DNA from: Pseudo-nitzschia pungens
Lineage: Eukaryota; Bacillariophyta; Bacillariophyceae; Bacillariales; Bacillariaceae
Assembly (NCBI GenBank): GCA_037355855.1
Contig: CM074763.1
Coordinates: 5,580,001-5,644,000 of the forward strand
Length of the DNA stretch: 64,000 nt
Direction: 5' to 3'
The notes under the pieces are model-generated. The model saw only the letters and a program-made list of their open reading frames with translations. It was not told the origin of the DNA and searched no databases. This document shows, one piece after another, positions 19,919-29,224 of the stretch. Within the stretch, counting starts at the first letter, position 1; each line of letters opens with the position of its first letter. Made by a program: the position numbers and the translations under genes.

Positions 19919-22900
19919 ATGTTTCATCGAACTCACATTGTAGTGCTCTGTCGTCGAAACAGAAAAATTTCTCTGTTAGGTGTTCTTCTTGTAAACTTTC
20001 TTGTCCCATCCTGGTCTCAAGACGAAGATTGTTCGGCATGTGGGGTGCGTCCAGTGATTCAAGCTGCTACTTCAGGTGACTTTCGCACCCAAGTAATGGA
20101 TTGTGTCAACACTTACAACTGCCCGGGTCCCATTCAATGCTGGAATGTGTCTCTAGTAACTGCCATGGATATGCCGTTTCATGAGCTTTTCCCATACGAC
20201 GTTATAGAATTTAACAACGCACTGAACTGTTGGGATGTTTCCTCAGTGACTACAATGGAGAATTTCTTTACCTTTGTTCGATACAATAGACCCCTGACTC
20301 GATGGAACACAGGCAAAGTTACATCCATGGCACGTATGTTCAGTTATGCGTATGATTTCAACCAAAATATCAACAATTGGGATGTTTCCCGAGTAACAAA
20401 CATGGATTTTATGTTTAAAATTGCCGAATCTTTTAACCAGCCACTTGCTGACTGGGATGTATCGAATGTTCAGAGTGCAGAGAAAATGTTTTCTCGGGCT
20501 ACAACGTTCAATCAATGTCTCAGAACACCAACATGGGCTCGGCTTCCTGGTCTTTTTGACAGTCTTCTGGATAATACTGGATGTCGTGATCCCTATGAAT
20601 ATTGCAATGACAATTGCCCAACCCCAAGTCAAATGCCCAGTTTGAGTCCAAGTGCTGGTCCGAGTTCATCTCCCAGCTCCATTCCAAGTCAAATGCCCAG
20701 TTTGAGTCCAAGTTCCGGTCCGAGTTCTTCCCCCAGCTCCATTCCAAGTGATAAGCCCAGTTCGAGTCCAAGCTCCGGTCCAAGTTCATCCCCCAGCTCC
20801 AGTCCAAGTCAAATGCCAAGTTTGAGTCCAAGTGCTGGTCCGAGTTCATTCCCCAGCTCCAGTCCAAGTCAAATGCCCAGTTTGAGTCCAAGTTCCGGTC
20901 CGAGTTCATCTCCCAGCTCCATTCCAAGTGATAAGCCCAGTTCGAGTCCAAGTGCAGCTCCAAGTCAAATGCCCAGTTTGAGTCCAAGTTCCGGTCCGAG
21001 TTCATCTCCCAGCTCCATTCCAAGTGATAAGCCCAGTTTGAGTCCAAGCTCCGGTCCAAGTTCATCCCCCAGCTCCAGTCCAAGTCAAATGCCCAGTTTG
21101 AGTCCAAGCTCCGGTCCGAGTTCATCTCCCAGCTCCATTCCAAGTGATAAGCCCAGTTCGAGTCCAAGTACAGCTCCAAGTCAAATGCCCAGTTTGAGTC
21201 CAAGTTCCGGTCCGAGTTCATCTCCCAGCTCCATTCCAAGTGATAAGCCCAGTTTGAGTCCAAGCTCCGGTCCAAGTTCATCCCCCAGCTCCAGTCCAAG
21301 TCAAATGCCCAGTTTGAGTCCAAGCTCCGGTCCGAGTACATCTCCCAGCTCCATTCCAAGTGATAAGCCCAGTTTGAGTCCAAGCTCCGGTCCAAGTTCA
21401 TCCCCCAGCTCCAGTCCAAGTCAAATGCCCAGTTTGAGTCCAAGCTCCGGTCCGAGTTCATCTCCCAGCTCCATTCCAAGTGATAAGCCCAGTTCGAGTC
21501 CAAGTACAGCTCCAAGTCAAATGCCCAGTTTGAGTCCAAGTTCCGGTCCGAGTTCATCTCCCAGCTCCATTCCAAGTGATAAGCCCAGTTTGAGTCCAAG
21601 CTCCGGTCCAAGTTCATCCCCCAGCTCCAGTCCAAGTCAAATGCCCAGGTTGAGTCCAAGCTCCGGTCCGAGTTCATCTCCCAGCTCCATTCCAAGTGAT
21701 AAGCCCAGTTTGAGTCCAAGCTCCGGTCCAAGTTCATCCCCCAGCTCCAGTCCAAGTGATAAGCCCAGTTTGAGTCCAAGCTCCGGTCCGAGTTCATCTC
21801 CCAGCTCTATTCCAAGTGATAAGCCCAGTTCGAGTCCAAGTACAGCTCCAAGTCAAATGCCCAGTTTGAGTCCAAGTTCCGGTCCGAGTACATCTCCCAG
21901 CTCCATTCCAAGTGATAAGCCCAGTTCGAGTCCAAGTGCAGCTCCAAGTCAAATGCCCAGTTCGAGTCCAACCACGTTTCCAAGTGCACATCCTTCAGCT
22001 GCTCCTAGTGAGTCAGCTGCTCCTTCAGAGGGGCCTACTCCGATTCCAACAAGCACAACAGTTTTTCCAGCTGCATTTGAGCCAGGTGTGAATCAAAATG
22101 ATATTGTAAATGGAGTTTTGGTCTTTGTATCAAGCAGGGTAGGAATTCAAAGGCGACGAATGCTAGTGGATGGTGTAGATATTGCTGTGGAAATAGCAGA
22201 GCGATTGTGTGATTTTCCTAGTTCTGAAGATATTTCTGGTAAAGTCTGCTTTGATATCTCAGTTACCATCACATCTGCTCCTTTCTCTTTGATTGATCCA
22301 GTGGTTGAAAGTCAGAGGATTGAGTCTCAGATATTGGATGGAACAATGCAAAACGAGCTCAAAGATGTCGGATTTGTAGATCTTGTAATTGGGTTGCCCA
22401 CAGATGAGCAGCCAAGTGGAATTCCAACGTATTTCCCCTCTCAAAAACCACCTCTTGGTTGTCGAAATGATGATTCATTCCGCTTGGATGGCAATGAGAA
22501 TCGCGACTGCAACTGGGTTGGAAAGAGAAACACCAAGCGCCGGTGCCAGCAAATGGACAGTGGATCTAAGCGTCGTGCCAAGTTCTTCTGTCCCCTGTTA
22601 TGCAAGAAGAAATGTAAGGATTTCCTGCAGTGTCTCCCCAATGACCCTGATTTCCAATTCAATGGAGATGCTCGCAAGGATTGTTCATGGGCTGCTCAAA
22701 ACCCAGAAAAGCGTTGTGCCAAGAAGGATAAAGAATCGCAAAAAACGGTGACAGAATTTTGTCCATCTACCTGTGATCTGCGTTGCTTGTGCAAAAACTC
22801 CAAGAAGTCCTTCACTTCCAATGGCAGTGTCTTGAAGTGCAGTGATGTTGAGACAAAGGAGCACTGCAACCAAGAAGCTTTGCGCAGCAAGGCTACAGGA

Positions 22901-22957
22901 AAGATCGTTGCAGACTTTTGCCCCAAGAAGTGTGGAAATTGTCTTCTCAAAGACTAG
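19919..22957 (+). CDS. Secreted DUF285 / Pro-Ser repeat / Cys-rich module protein, 1012 aa
   Basis: The ATG at 19919 gives a signal peptide (LLGVLLVNFLVPSWS, cleavage near residue 33). Residues ~75-215 are DUF285/BspA-like repeats of the form WDVSxVTxMxxMF..FNxxLxxW. Residues ~236-690 are a Pro-Ser array with units such as PSQMPSLSPSSGPSSSPSSI and PSDKPS variants. Residues ~714-845 form an ordered segment not recognised. The C-terminus (~848-1008) has three six-cysteine modules, each ending FCPxxCxxxC, similar to ShK-like modules. Such architectures are common in diatom proteomes and point to an extracellular, perhaps cell-wall or adhesive, role; that role is inferred. The Pro-Ser array is heavily hydroxylatable/glycosylatable in principle. 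The long antisense frame over the array is an artefact of the repeat. Confidence 0.85.
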   Translation: MFHRTHIVVLCRRNRKISLLGVLLVNFLVPSWSQDEDCSACGVRPVIQAATSGDFRTQVMDCVNTYNCPGPIQCWNVSLVTAMDMPFHELFPYDVIEFNNALNCWDVSSVTTMENFFTFVRYNRPLTRWNTGKVTSMARMFSYAYDFNQNINNWDVSRVTNMDFMFKIAESFNQPLADWDVSNVQSAEKMFSRATTFNQCLRTPTWARLPGLFDSLLDNTGCRDPYEYCNDNCPTPSQMPSLSPSAGPSSSPSSIPSQMPSLSPSSGPSSSPSSIPSDKPSSSPSSGPSSSPSSSPSQMPSLSPSAGPSSFPSSSPSQMPSLSPSSGPSSSPSSIPSDKPSSSPSAAPSQMPSLSPSSGPSSSPSSIPSDKPSLSPSSGPSSSPSSSPSQMPSLSPSSGPSSSPSSIPSDKPSSSPSTAPSQMPSLSPSSGPSSSPSSIPSDKPSLSPSSGPSSSPSSSPSQMPSLSPSSGPSTSPSSIPSDKPSLSPSSGPSSSPSSSPSQMPSLSPSSGPSSSPSSIPSDKPSSSPSTAPSQMPSLSPSSGPSSSPSSIPSDKPSLSPSSGPSSSPSSSPSQMPRLSPSSGPSSSPSSIPSDKPSLSPSSGPSSSPSSSPSDKPSLSPSSGPSSSPSSIPSDKPSSSPSTAPSQMPSLSPSSGPSTSPSSIPSDKPSSSPSAAPSQMPSSSPTTFPSAHPSAAPSESAAPSEGPTPIPTSTTVFPAAFEPGVNQNDIVNGVLVFVSSRVGIQRRRMLVDGVDIAVEIAERLCDFPSSEDISGKVCFDISVTITSAPFSLIDPVVESQRIESQILDGTMQNELKDVGFVDLVIGLPTDEQPSGIPTYFPSQKPPLGCRNDDSFRLDGNENRDCNWVGKRNTKRRCQQMDSGSKRRAKFFCPLLCKKKCKDFLQCLPNDPDFQFNGDARKDCSWAAQNPEKRCAKKDKESQKTVTEFCPSTCDLRCLCKNSKKSFTSNGSVLKCSDVETKEHCNQEALRSKATGKIVADFCPKKCGNCLLKD
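20629..21975 (+). repeat. In-frame coding minisatellite (Pro-Ser array)
   Basis: Tandem units of about 60 bp are built from CCAAGTCAAATGCCCAGT, TTGAGTCCAAG, TCCGGTCCGAGTTCATC and CCCAGCTCCATT blocks. They form a higher-order pattern, with three-unit blocks of about 180 bp recurring nearly unchanged, which suggests recent unequal exchange or slippage. All units keep the reading frame. Confidence 0.9.
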
Positions 22958-23732
22958 ACAACGCACTTTTGCCCAATGTCTTGCTTGGGTTTTCATTACT
23001 CCTTGACCCATCTCTGGGGGATGCATTTCTGGGAGATGACACGAAATGCAATCTCTGGCAGCTTTCATCTGTTGGGGCAGTGATGTGAGATGTTCCCATG
23101 AATCAGGGCGCGTTGTTATTCTCATTATTTGTGATAAACTATTCGTTGTGTGTGTTATTTTCCTTTCGGTGGATTCCTCGTTCATCAATAGGTTTTTTTT
23201 TAATGTTCCTTGCTTTCCTCTTGTCTTCGATGCGAATGCCTTTGTCGTTCGCTCTTGTCCTTCAAACTGTGTTGGAGGAGAACGGGAAGGATAAGTATAT
23301 CTTAGTACTAAGTTTCTTAACTTTATTTCATGGTAAAAAAATTGGAAACAAACCACCTGATCTTAGCTATCATTTATAAAAAGCAATCATCATTATTTCT
23401 CTTTCATCATGCGAGAATTTGATTTCAGACAAACCTTCATTCACTCAGAAGTATTGACGTAAAAGAGATACCAGTAGCAAGAACTCGTTTTTGAATGATG
23501 AACATTGTACCAAAATCAACGTGATTGAGATCCTCGTACGAAAGAATCTTCTTCGGGTATCCTACCATAGATCATGATCAGGACCATGTTCTGCATTCCA
23601 TGTGTATGTATTCCACGGAAGACGATTGATTTCCTCGTTCCGCTGCTATATGCTATGTGAAGCTATTGCTCCATCTGCTTTTGTTGTTGTTCATTGCTGT
23701 TGCTGTCGCTGTCGCTGTCGCTGTTGCTGTTC
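22958..23732. other. Convergent intergenic region
   Basis: 3' flanks of two convergent genes. Nothing else is seen apart from short low-complexity frames. At 23690-23730 a TGTCGC repeat leads into the end of the dimethylformamidase-like gene. Confidence 0.45.
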
Positions 23733-26174
23733 CTACTTTGTTGTCTCCCCCAGAAACTCCCGGACCACGTTGAGCAGGATGCGCGACACGGGATTTTCAA
23801 AGTTTCGAAACGGTAGGCACCCACAAAATGTGATGGAGCCGACCGAAAAGACCCTTGCTCCGCTAGCGGCTGCCTCCCAGTACACCATGTCGGCCCGCTT
23901 GGCGTCGGCGTTGGAGATCCCGGCCTTGTTCGTCCACGGCGTCAGGACATCTTCTGGAACCAGCGAGTAGCGCGGATCGGTGGTGGTGTCAAGGGACGAG
24001 GCCAGGACCACCACCGTGTCGTTGTCGTTGTTGCGGCTGCAACACGAGGGATCGAACCGGTCCAGTTCGTACCCCGCGGCGCCGTCGCCCGAGTATCCAA
24101 AGTCCCCAAACACCGCCGTTTGCTCCACGCCTCGAAACACCCAATCGGTAATGTCCGGCCGATCCCAGCAAATCCGTCGGAAGGGCCTGCCCACAAAGCT
24201 CCCCTGGGAAGCAAACTCGACCCCCGTCAGCATCGAGGGGGGACGATTCGAGTTGCGCCACAATCCACCGTAGCTTCCGTGGTCCAAACAGTTGTAGTAT
24301 TCCCCCGGTTCGGAGGCCCAGGTGCGGACCCCGCCCTCGCAGCGGCGGATTTCCAGCAACTCGCCACTGTCGCTTTCGTTGTTGCTGTTGCTGTTGCTGT
24401 TGTTATTGTTATTGTTATTGTTATTGCTGCTGCTGTTGCTGCTTCTGTTGCTGCTTCTGTTGCTGCTGCTGTTGCTGTTGGAGCTATGGGCGGTGCGGTT
24501 TCCGGAAGCGATTTTCCAGTAAAAGCCGTTCCCGCCCAGGTAGACGATGTTTCCTCCCTCTCGATCCTTAAAGTCTCGGAGGGCATCCAGGCTCTGCTGG
24601 GTGTGGTATTCGGGGTGCGTGGCCGTCAGCAGGGTCGAATATCTTGCCAGGGCCCGCACACCCTCGCGGTGCAACTCGTGGTCGGTGACAATGTCGCAGT
24701 CCAGTCCGTGGTGGTGGAGCCAGCCGACAATGTGGCTATCGGCAGGGAAATGCCGCAGTCCCGAGCAGAACGATTCGGCGTTGTCGTTCCCGTGTTCTTT
24801 TTCTGTTTTTGCGTTGCTGCCGTTTGCGCTGTTGCTGTTAGTAAAGGTACTGGTGTTGGTATTGTTGGTATCGTCTTCTTTTTTGTTGTTGCTATCGTTG
24901 TTGCTCCTGCTGTTGTGAGTGGCAAGATCCCCCCCCGTTGTGCCAAAGGTGATGTAACCCGGCCGCAGGTTGAAGAGGGGTCGGAGGTGGGAGGCAAAGT
25001 GGATTCCCGTCCCGTCGGAATGAAAATTGTAGGTGGAGTGCCCGTAGGCGGGATAGAGGGACGGGTTGTGGGGATAGGCGGCGGCCCCAGCGTTGGCGGC
25101 CGTTCGGGTGCGTTCCAGCCAGGAAACCGCGTCAAAGTCCGGCCGCGCGTGGTTTCCGTACATGACGTAGGTGAAGGTAGGGATGAGCAAGACGAGCCTG
25201 GTGGAACGGTCGGGCCGGAGCGAGGGAGGAGCCTCGATCCGGTGGATCCCGGGAGCGCAAACGAAAATGGGCAGTGCCTCCAAGCATTCCGCATCGTCAT
25301 ACTCATTGTCGTCATTGTCGTCATTGTTGTCGTCGTCGCAGCAGAGTTGGGGGTTGGAAGAAGCGGCAAAGAATCGCAGCACGTAGATCCCCGATGGCGT
25401 GCCCGTCGGAACGGTCCAAATCATGCTGGTCTTCCATCCACAGTCGTACAAATCGTCGTCGTGAAAATGGATCGCGCCGTAGTGGGAAGGCTCGTGCCTC
25501 CAGCAAAACTCGGTTCCGTCCCACCTGCGTCCCTTGACGCCGCGGGTGGGATGGTTGTGCAACCGCAGGTCGCATCCGTGAGGATCGCGAGCTTTTTCCG
25601 GCATTGTTGTTTCCGGTTGGGTAGGAATGGTAGTAGTAGTACTAGTAGTACTAGTACTGGTTTCCGTCGAGCTCGTTCGCTCGGATTCCTTCCCCAACCG
25701 CACCGCGGCTCGGAAAACGGGGCTCCCGCACCGGTATTTTTTGTTTCGGCACGGAATCCTCCAGGGATTGTTGGTGGATTCGCGAACGGACGTGTCCCAG
25801 TCCACCAAAACGACCTCGCTCTCGTTGTTGTCCTCGTTCTCGTTTTCGTCGTCTCTGCTTTGGTTCTTGGTGACGAATCCGCACAGGATGGCCGGATCTT
25901 CCAGCCGGCCGTTGAGCGTGCCGCCCATTGCGAGGCGAAACGGACTCTCCAGGCTGTCGAGCACCAATGTCGATGACGTTTTCAGTGATGACAACGGCAA
26001 TGATGATGCCAACGATGCATCACTGTTGCCGTTGTTGCTGCTGCTGCTGCTGCTGTCATTGCTGTTGTTGTTGTTGTTGTTGCTAATGCTGCTGTTCCCG
26101 CCAGCCACTTTCTCCTTGATCGATAGCTGACACGAAACCTCGCATTCCCGGTCTCCAAAATAGTTGTCGTTGTC

Positions 26175-26207
<33 letters not shown>

Positions 26208-27110
26208 TTTGCTGCTGTTGCTGTTGCTGTTGCTGAGTGGATTCAGTTCCAGCGCCGCCGTGATGAAATACCATTTCCGCTCCCTCACCGCTCTTCGTGA
26301 GATGCAGGAAGCTTCTTCCCCGGAAGGATCCTTCTCGTCGGGGTTGCTGCCGCGACTACCGGCTTTGGTGCTGGCTTCTTTTCCGTTGGCCTTGCTGCGA
26401 TCCCGGTACGAAAGCTTCAAGCGTCTGTTCGGCAACAGATCCAATCGAAAGGCGCCGTCGCCTACCGACCACAGGTTTTGGATTGCCGTGTTCGCGTTGC
26501 GAGAATTCGAACGAGAATTCGAATTCGAACGAGAACACCGCGATCCTCCTTCTCCTTTTCCGTTTCCTCCTCCCACCAGGGTTGGAAAGAACCACACATC
26601 GATCCGGAAGCGGCGGACTCGCGGTCTTCCACCGTTGCTGCCGCGCAGGAGTCTCGCTGACAAACCCACGTCCACCAGAGAGGCTTCCGCGTGGGATCCC
26701 CTCCGGATGGGTTGGTGGTCCACATCGATGAGCGGGTTGCTTCTTTTTGTTCCGCTTTGTTGTTGTTGTTGTTGTGGTTGTGGTTGTGGTGGTTGTGGTG
26801 GTTGTGGTTGTGGTGGTTGTGGTTGTGGTTGTTCCTGATCCTGTTCCTCATTCTGATCCCGATCCCGATCCCGTTCCTGTTGCTGTTGCTCTTGTTGGAC
26901 CTCCCAGTCGAACCATTCCGACGCATCGGTTTCCAGGATTCCGGGACCCTTCGGATTGGGATCGGCGCCGAAACTCCGGGTCAGCCGGGCCACGACCTTG
27001 GCTCGGCGTTTCGTGGGGTGGGACGAGGAGAGACAGACGTTCACTTTCTCACCCGGACGCGCCGACAGCCGGTCCGTATAGCCCGCAAGGGGGACCTCTT
27101 GGAACCCGTG
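23733..27110 (-). CDS. N,N-dimethylformamidase large-subunit-like protein, body; 5' end severed by Copia insertion
   Basis: The frame ends at TAG 23733 and runs back to the Copia LTR. Its apparent start at 27140 is a TTG inside the LTR, so it is not real; the original ATG is at 34338 across the insertion. Conserved blocks match the large subunit of bacterial dimethylformamidase, which hydrolyses N,N-dimethylformamide to formate and dimethylamine: GIYVLRFFA, TYVMYGNHARPDFDA, YNFHSDGTGIHFASHLRP, VGWLHHHGLDCDIVTDHELH, TATHPEYHTQQSLDAL, GGNIVYLGGNGFYW and RTWASEPGEYYNC. The Tyr- and Glu-containing motifs are where the family places its iron ligands; exact residues are not assigned. The N-terminal half has the lectin-like segment typical of the family. 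Without the insertion it would be 1154 aa against about 760 in bacteria, because of Asn, Ser, Gln and Gln-Pro runs. The substrate in a diatom is unknown. Confidence 0.8.
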
Positions 27111-27115
27111 CTCGT
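27111..27115. repeat. Left target site duplication of the Copia element (CTCGT)
   Basis: CTCGT directly precedes the 5' LTR and recurs at 34252-34256 directly after the 3' LTR. Confidence 0.9.
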
Positions 27116-27328
27116 AATTGAACAAAACGTGACTAAACAAGAATATTCCTCACGGGAATAACGGAGTTGAAGAGAAATTAGCATATCTTTAAAAAGATGT
27201 GAATAAAGAGAGTAATTGCACAACGAACATGAAAGACAATGAATAAATACATAACTATAATCTTACAACCTTCCTTATTTCAAGACCTATCCATTTACTT
27301 TTCTACCTTATCGAGTAGTATTATCGGT
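27116..27328 (+). repeat. 5' LTR
   Basis: Starts AATTGAACAAAACG and ends TTATCGGT. The limits are set by comparison with the 3' LTR on both sides; it does not show the common TG...CA ends. Confidence 0.92.
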
Positions 27329-27343
27329 GGTTATGAGCCCAAG
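27329..27343 (+). promoter_or_regulatory. Primer-binding site matching the initiator tRNA-Met anticodon stem-loop
   Basis: GGTTATGAGCCC directly follows the 5' LTR. Its complement, GGGCTCATAACC, is the anticodon stem-loop of initiator tRNA-Met (anticodon CAT). This is the internal or half-tRNA priming mode known for Drosophila copia and yeast Ty5, not 3'-end priming. Confidence 0.75.
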
Positions 27344-27397
27344 TACAAGCCCTTAACGAACCTCACTACAGCTTAGACAGCACTTATCAACAAGCGA

Positions 27398-29224
27398 ATG
27401 GACCCCATAGAGGAACTACAACCCACTCCATCGTCGCCCGAACAAATACAGGAAACAACTGATTACTCAAGGGAACCGTCCCTCCTAACAGACCTTAACC
27501 CCTTTGCCTACCATTACGAAGAAGAAGTCATCTTCGAAGAAAACCGAAGACCCGTCCGAAAGATGACTGAGGAGGACACTACCAATCCCAACGCCACCAC
27601 GTACACGCTTAACGGAATCGAAATCGAGATTGCTCCGAAAGCAACTAAGAAGACTTCCAACTCAGCCTTTTACACTAAGGCCTACCGTGCCGGCCTCAGT
27701 GAGAGCGACAAGATGGACTTGCTGAAACGCATCGAATCTAAACAACAGCAACCCTTCCACTCGATTACCATCTCAAAGAATGATCCCGAGAAACTAACCA
27801 ACACTCACTCAATCAGTAAGCTTCTCGATGAGAATCGACGCAACCTGGCCAAGTATGATCTAGTAGATGTATTCGACATTATCCTCCCCGAAGATAACGC
27901 GTTCAACGAAGATCCCGGGAACTCACAGTATGGACGACTGAAAACCGACAAGAACGGACAACCGATCAAATACGACCTGTTCCAGAACTATCTACAGGTC
28001 ACCCCTGAGCAAGTCGCTAAGTCCTCACGCTACTACGCTGAGTTCATTCCATCCAAGCACCTAATGCAAGAGAACCTAACCTGGTCCTTTGCCTATTACG
28101 AAAAGAACGTCGAAAAGGAACTCTACAGCACTGTTCACTCAAAGTGGATGGAATACACTCCATCCGAACAAGGAGGCCCACTCTTCCTGAAACTCCTCCT
28201 GGATGAAGTCAGCACCACTGGAGAAGCCAGCCTTAAGTCCCTTATACACATCCTCGAGACCTACAAGATCAGAACCGACTGCATTGGAGAAGACATAACC
28301 AAAGTGGTTACAATCTTCAAGGCGATCTTCAACAGCATCAAAGAACTCAAACAAGGGGGAGAACTCCCGGACAATTCAGTAAGCAACCTCCTCCGAGTAT
28401 TCACCACTACCAGCGTAGACGACTTCAACAAGCAGTTCGAAGCTCTTGAAGACCAAAGAAAGGCAGCAGCTATCCACACGTCTCTCAATCCCAGGTATCT
28501 GGACGCAATGAGGCAAAATGGAGCCCAGGTCCTCGTAAACGATATCATCTCGGCCAAATACATTTTGGAGTATGCCAACATTGCCTACAAGGACCTAGCA
28601 AAGGACGGGAAGTGGGACGAAGTTCTCCAGAAAGCTCCAAGCAAATCAACCTTCGTTGCTAATACTAACTCAGGAGCCGCCACAACCATCCACGGACAAC
28701 CATCCAACTTCTGCCAACCTGTTGGAAGCGCCCCACCACAAACTGTATGGCGAAGCGGCGTATGCTTCAACTGTGGAGAAGAGGGACACCTTGTCAAGGA
28801 CTGTCCAAAGCCAAAAGACCCTGAACGAATCAAACAAAATCGGGCAAAGCATCCCAACGGAAGTAAGCCCAGACGCGTCCCATACAAGTGGAGGCCTCCC
28901 GAACAAGGGGAAGGAGGAAAACGAGTTATCGATGGCAGACCGTACACATATGACCCGAATGCCGGACTCAACGGACGGTGGGTCCCTGATGAAACCCCAT
29001 CTAGTGGTCTACCAAGCGTCAGTCCGGACACTGTCCCAGTTCCCACTGCTAACCTAACACAACTTGGAATACCAACCCAGATCTCAGGTACGGCGTCAGT
29101 AGCCAGTACGACCATGACAAGTCCGACTGCCATGTATTACGACGAGAAAGCCGATCCGGCAGTGCAAAGATTGCAACTAATGGCAATCCTTCAGCACTGC
29201 AACGAAAAGATGGAGAATTTGTGA
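27398..29224 (+). CDS. Copia Gag, 608 aa
   Basis: ATG at 27398. Gag is the structural protein that packages element RNA into virus-like particles in the cytoplasm. Residues ~100-420 form the helical capsid-like region. One CCHC zinc knuckle (C456, C459, H464, C469; CFNCGEEGHLVKDC) binds RNA, followed by a basic stretch (KPRRVPYKWRPP). The frame ends in MENL and a TGA at 29222-29224. The next codons are in the same frame and run straight into pol, so a single stop codon separates the two proteins. Confidence 0.9.
   Translation: MDPIEELQPTPSSPEQIQETTDYSREPSLLTDLNPFAYHYEEEVIFEENRRPVRKMTEEDTTNPNATTYTLNGIEIEIAPKATKKTSNSAFYTKAYRAGLSESDKMDLLKRIESKQQQPFHSITISKNDPEKLTNTHSISKLLDENRRNLAKYDLVDVFDIILPEDNAFNEDPGNSQYGRLKTDKNGQPIKYDLFQNYLQVTPEQVAKSSRYYAEFIPSKHLMQENLTWSFAYYEKNVEKELYSTVHSKWMEYTPSEQGGPLFLKLLLDEVSTTGEASLKSLIHILETYKIRTDCIGEDITKVVTIFKAIFNSIKELKQGGELPDNSVSNLLRVFTTTSVDDFNKQFEALEDQRKAAAIHTSLNPRYLDAMRQNGAQVLVNDIISAKYILEYANIAYKDLAKDGKWDEVLQKAPSKSTFVANTNSGAATTIHGQPSNFCQPVGSAPPQTVWRSGVCFNCGEEGHLVKDCPKPKDPERIKQNRAKHPNGSKPRRVPYKWRPPEQGEGGKRVIDGRPYTYDPNAGLNGRWVPDETPSSGLPSVSPDTVPVPTANLTQLGIPTQISGTASVASTTMTSPTAMYYDEKADPAVQRLQLMAILQHCNEKMENL

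Noticed and set aside
20520..21991. Antisense frames rich in DSNWAYHLEWSWEMNSDR-like repeats
   Set aside because: They are the mirror of the Pro-Ser coding array, open only because the repeat length is a multiple of three.
27111..27140. Start of the dimethylformamidase-like frame inside the LTR
   Set aside because: The codon at 27140 is TTG within the Copia LTR. The original start is at 34338.
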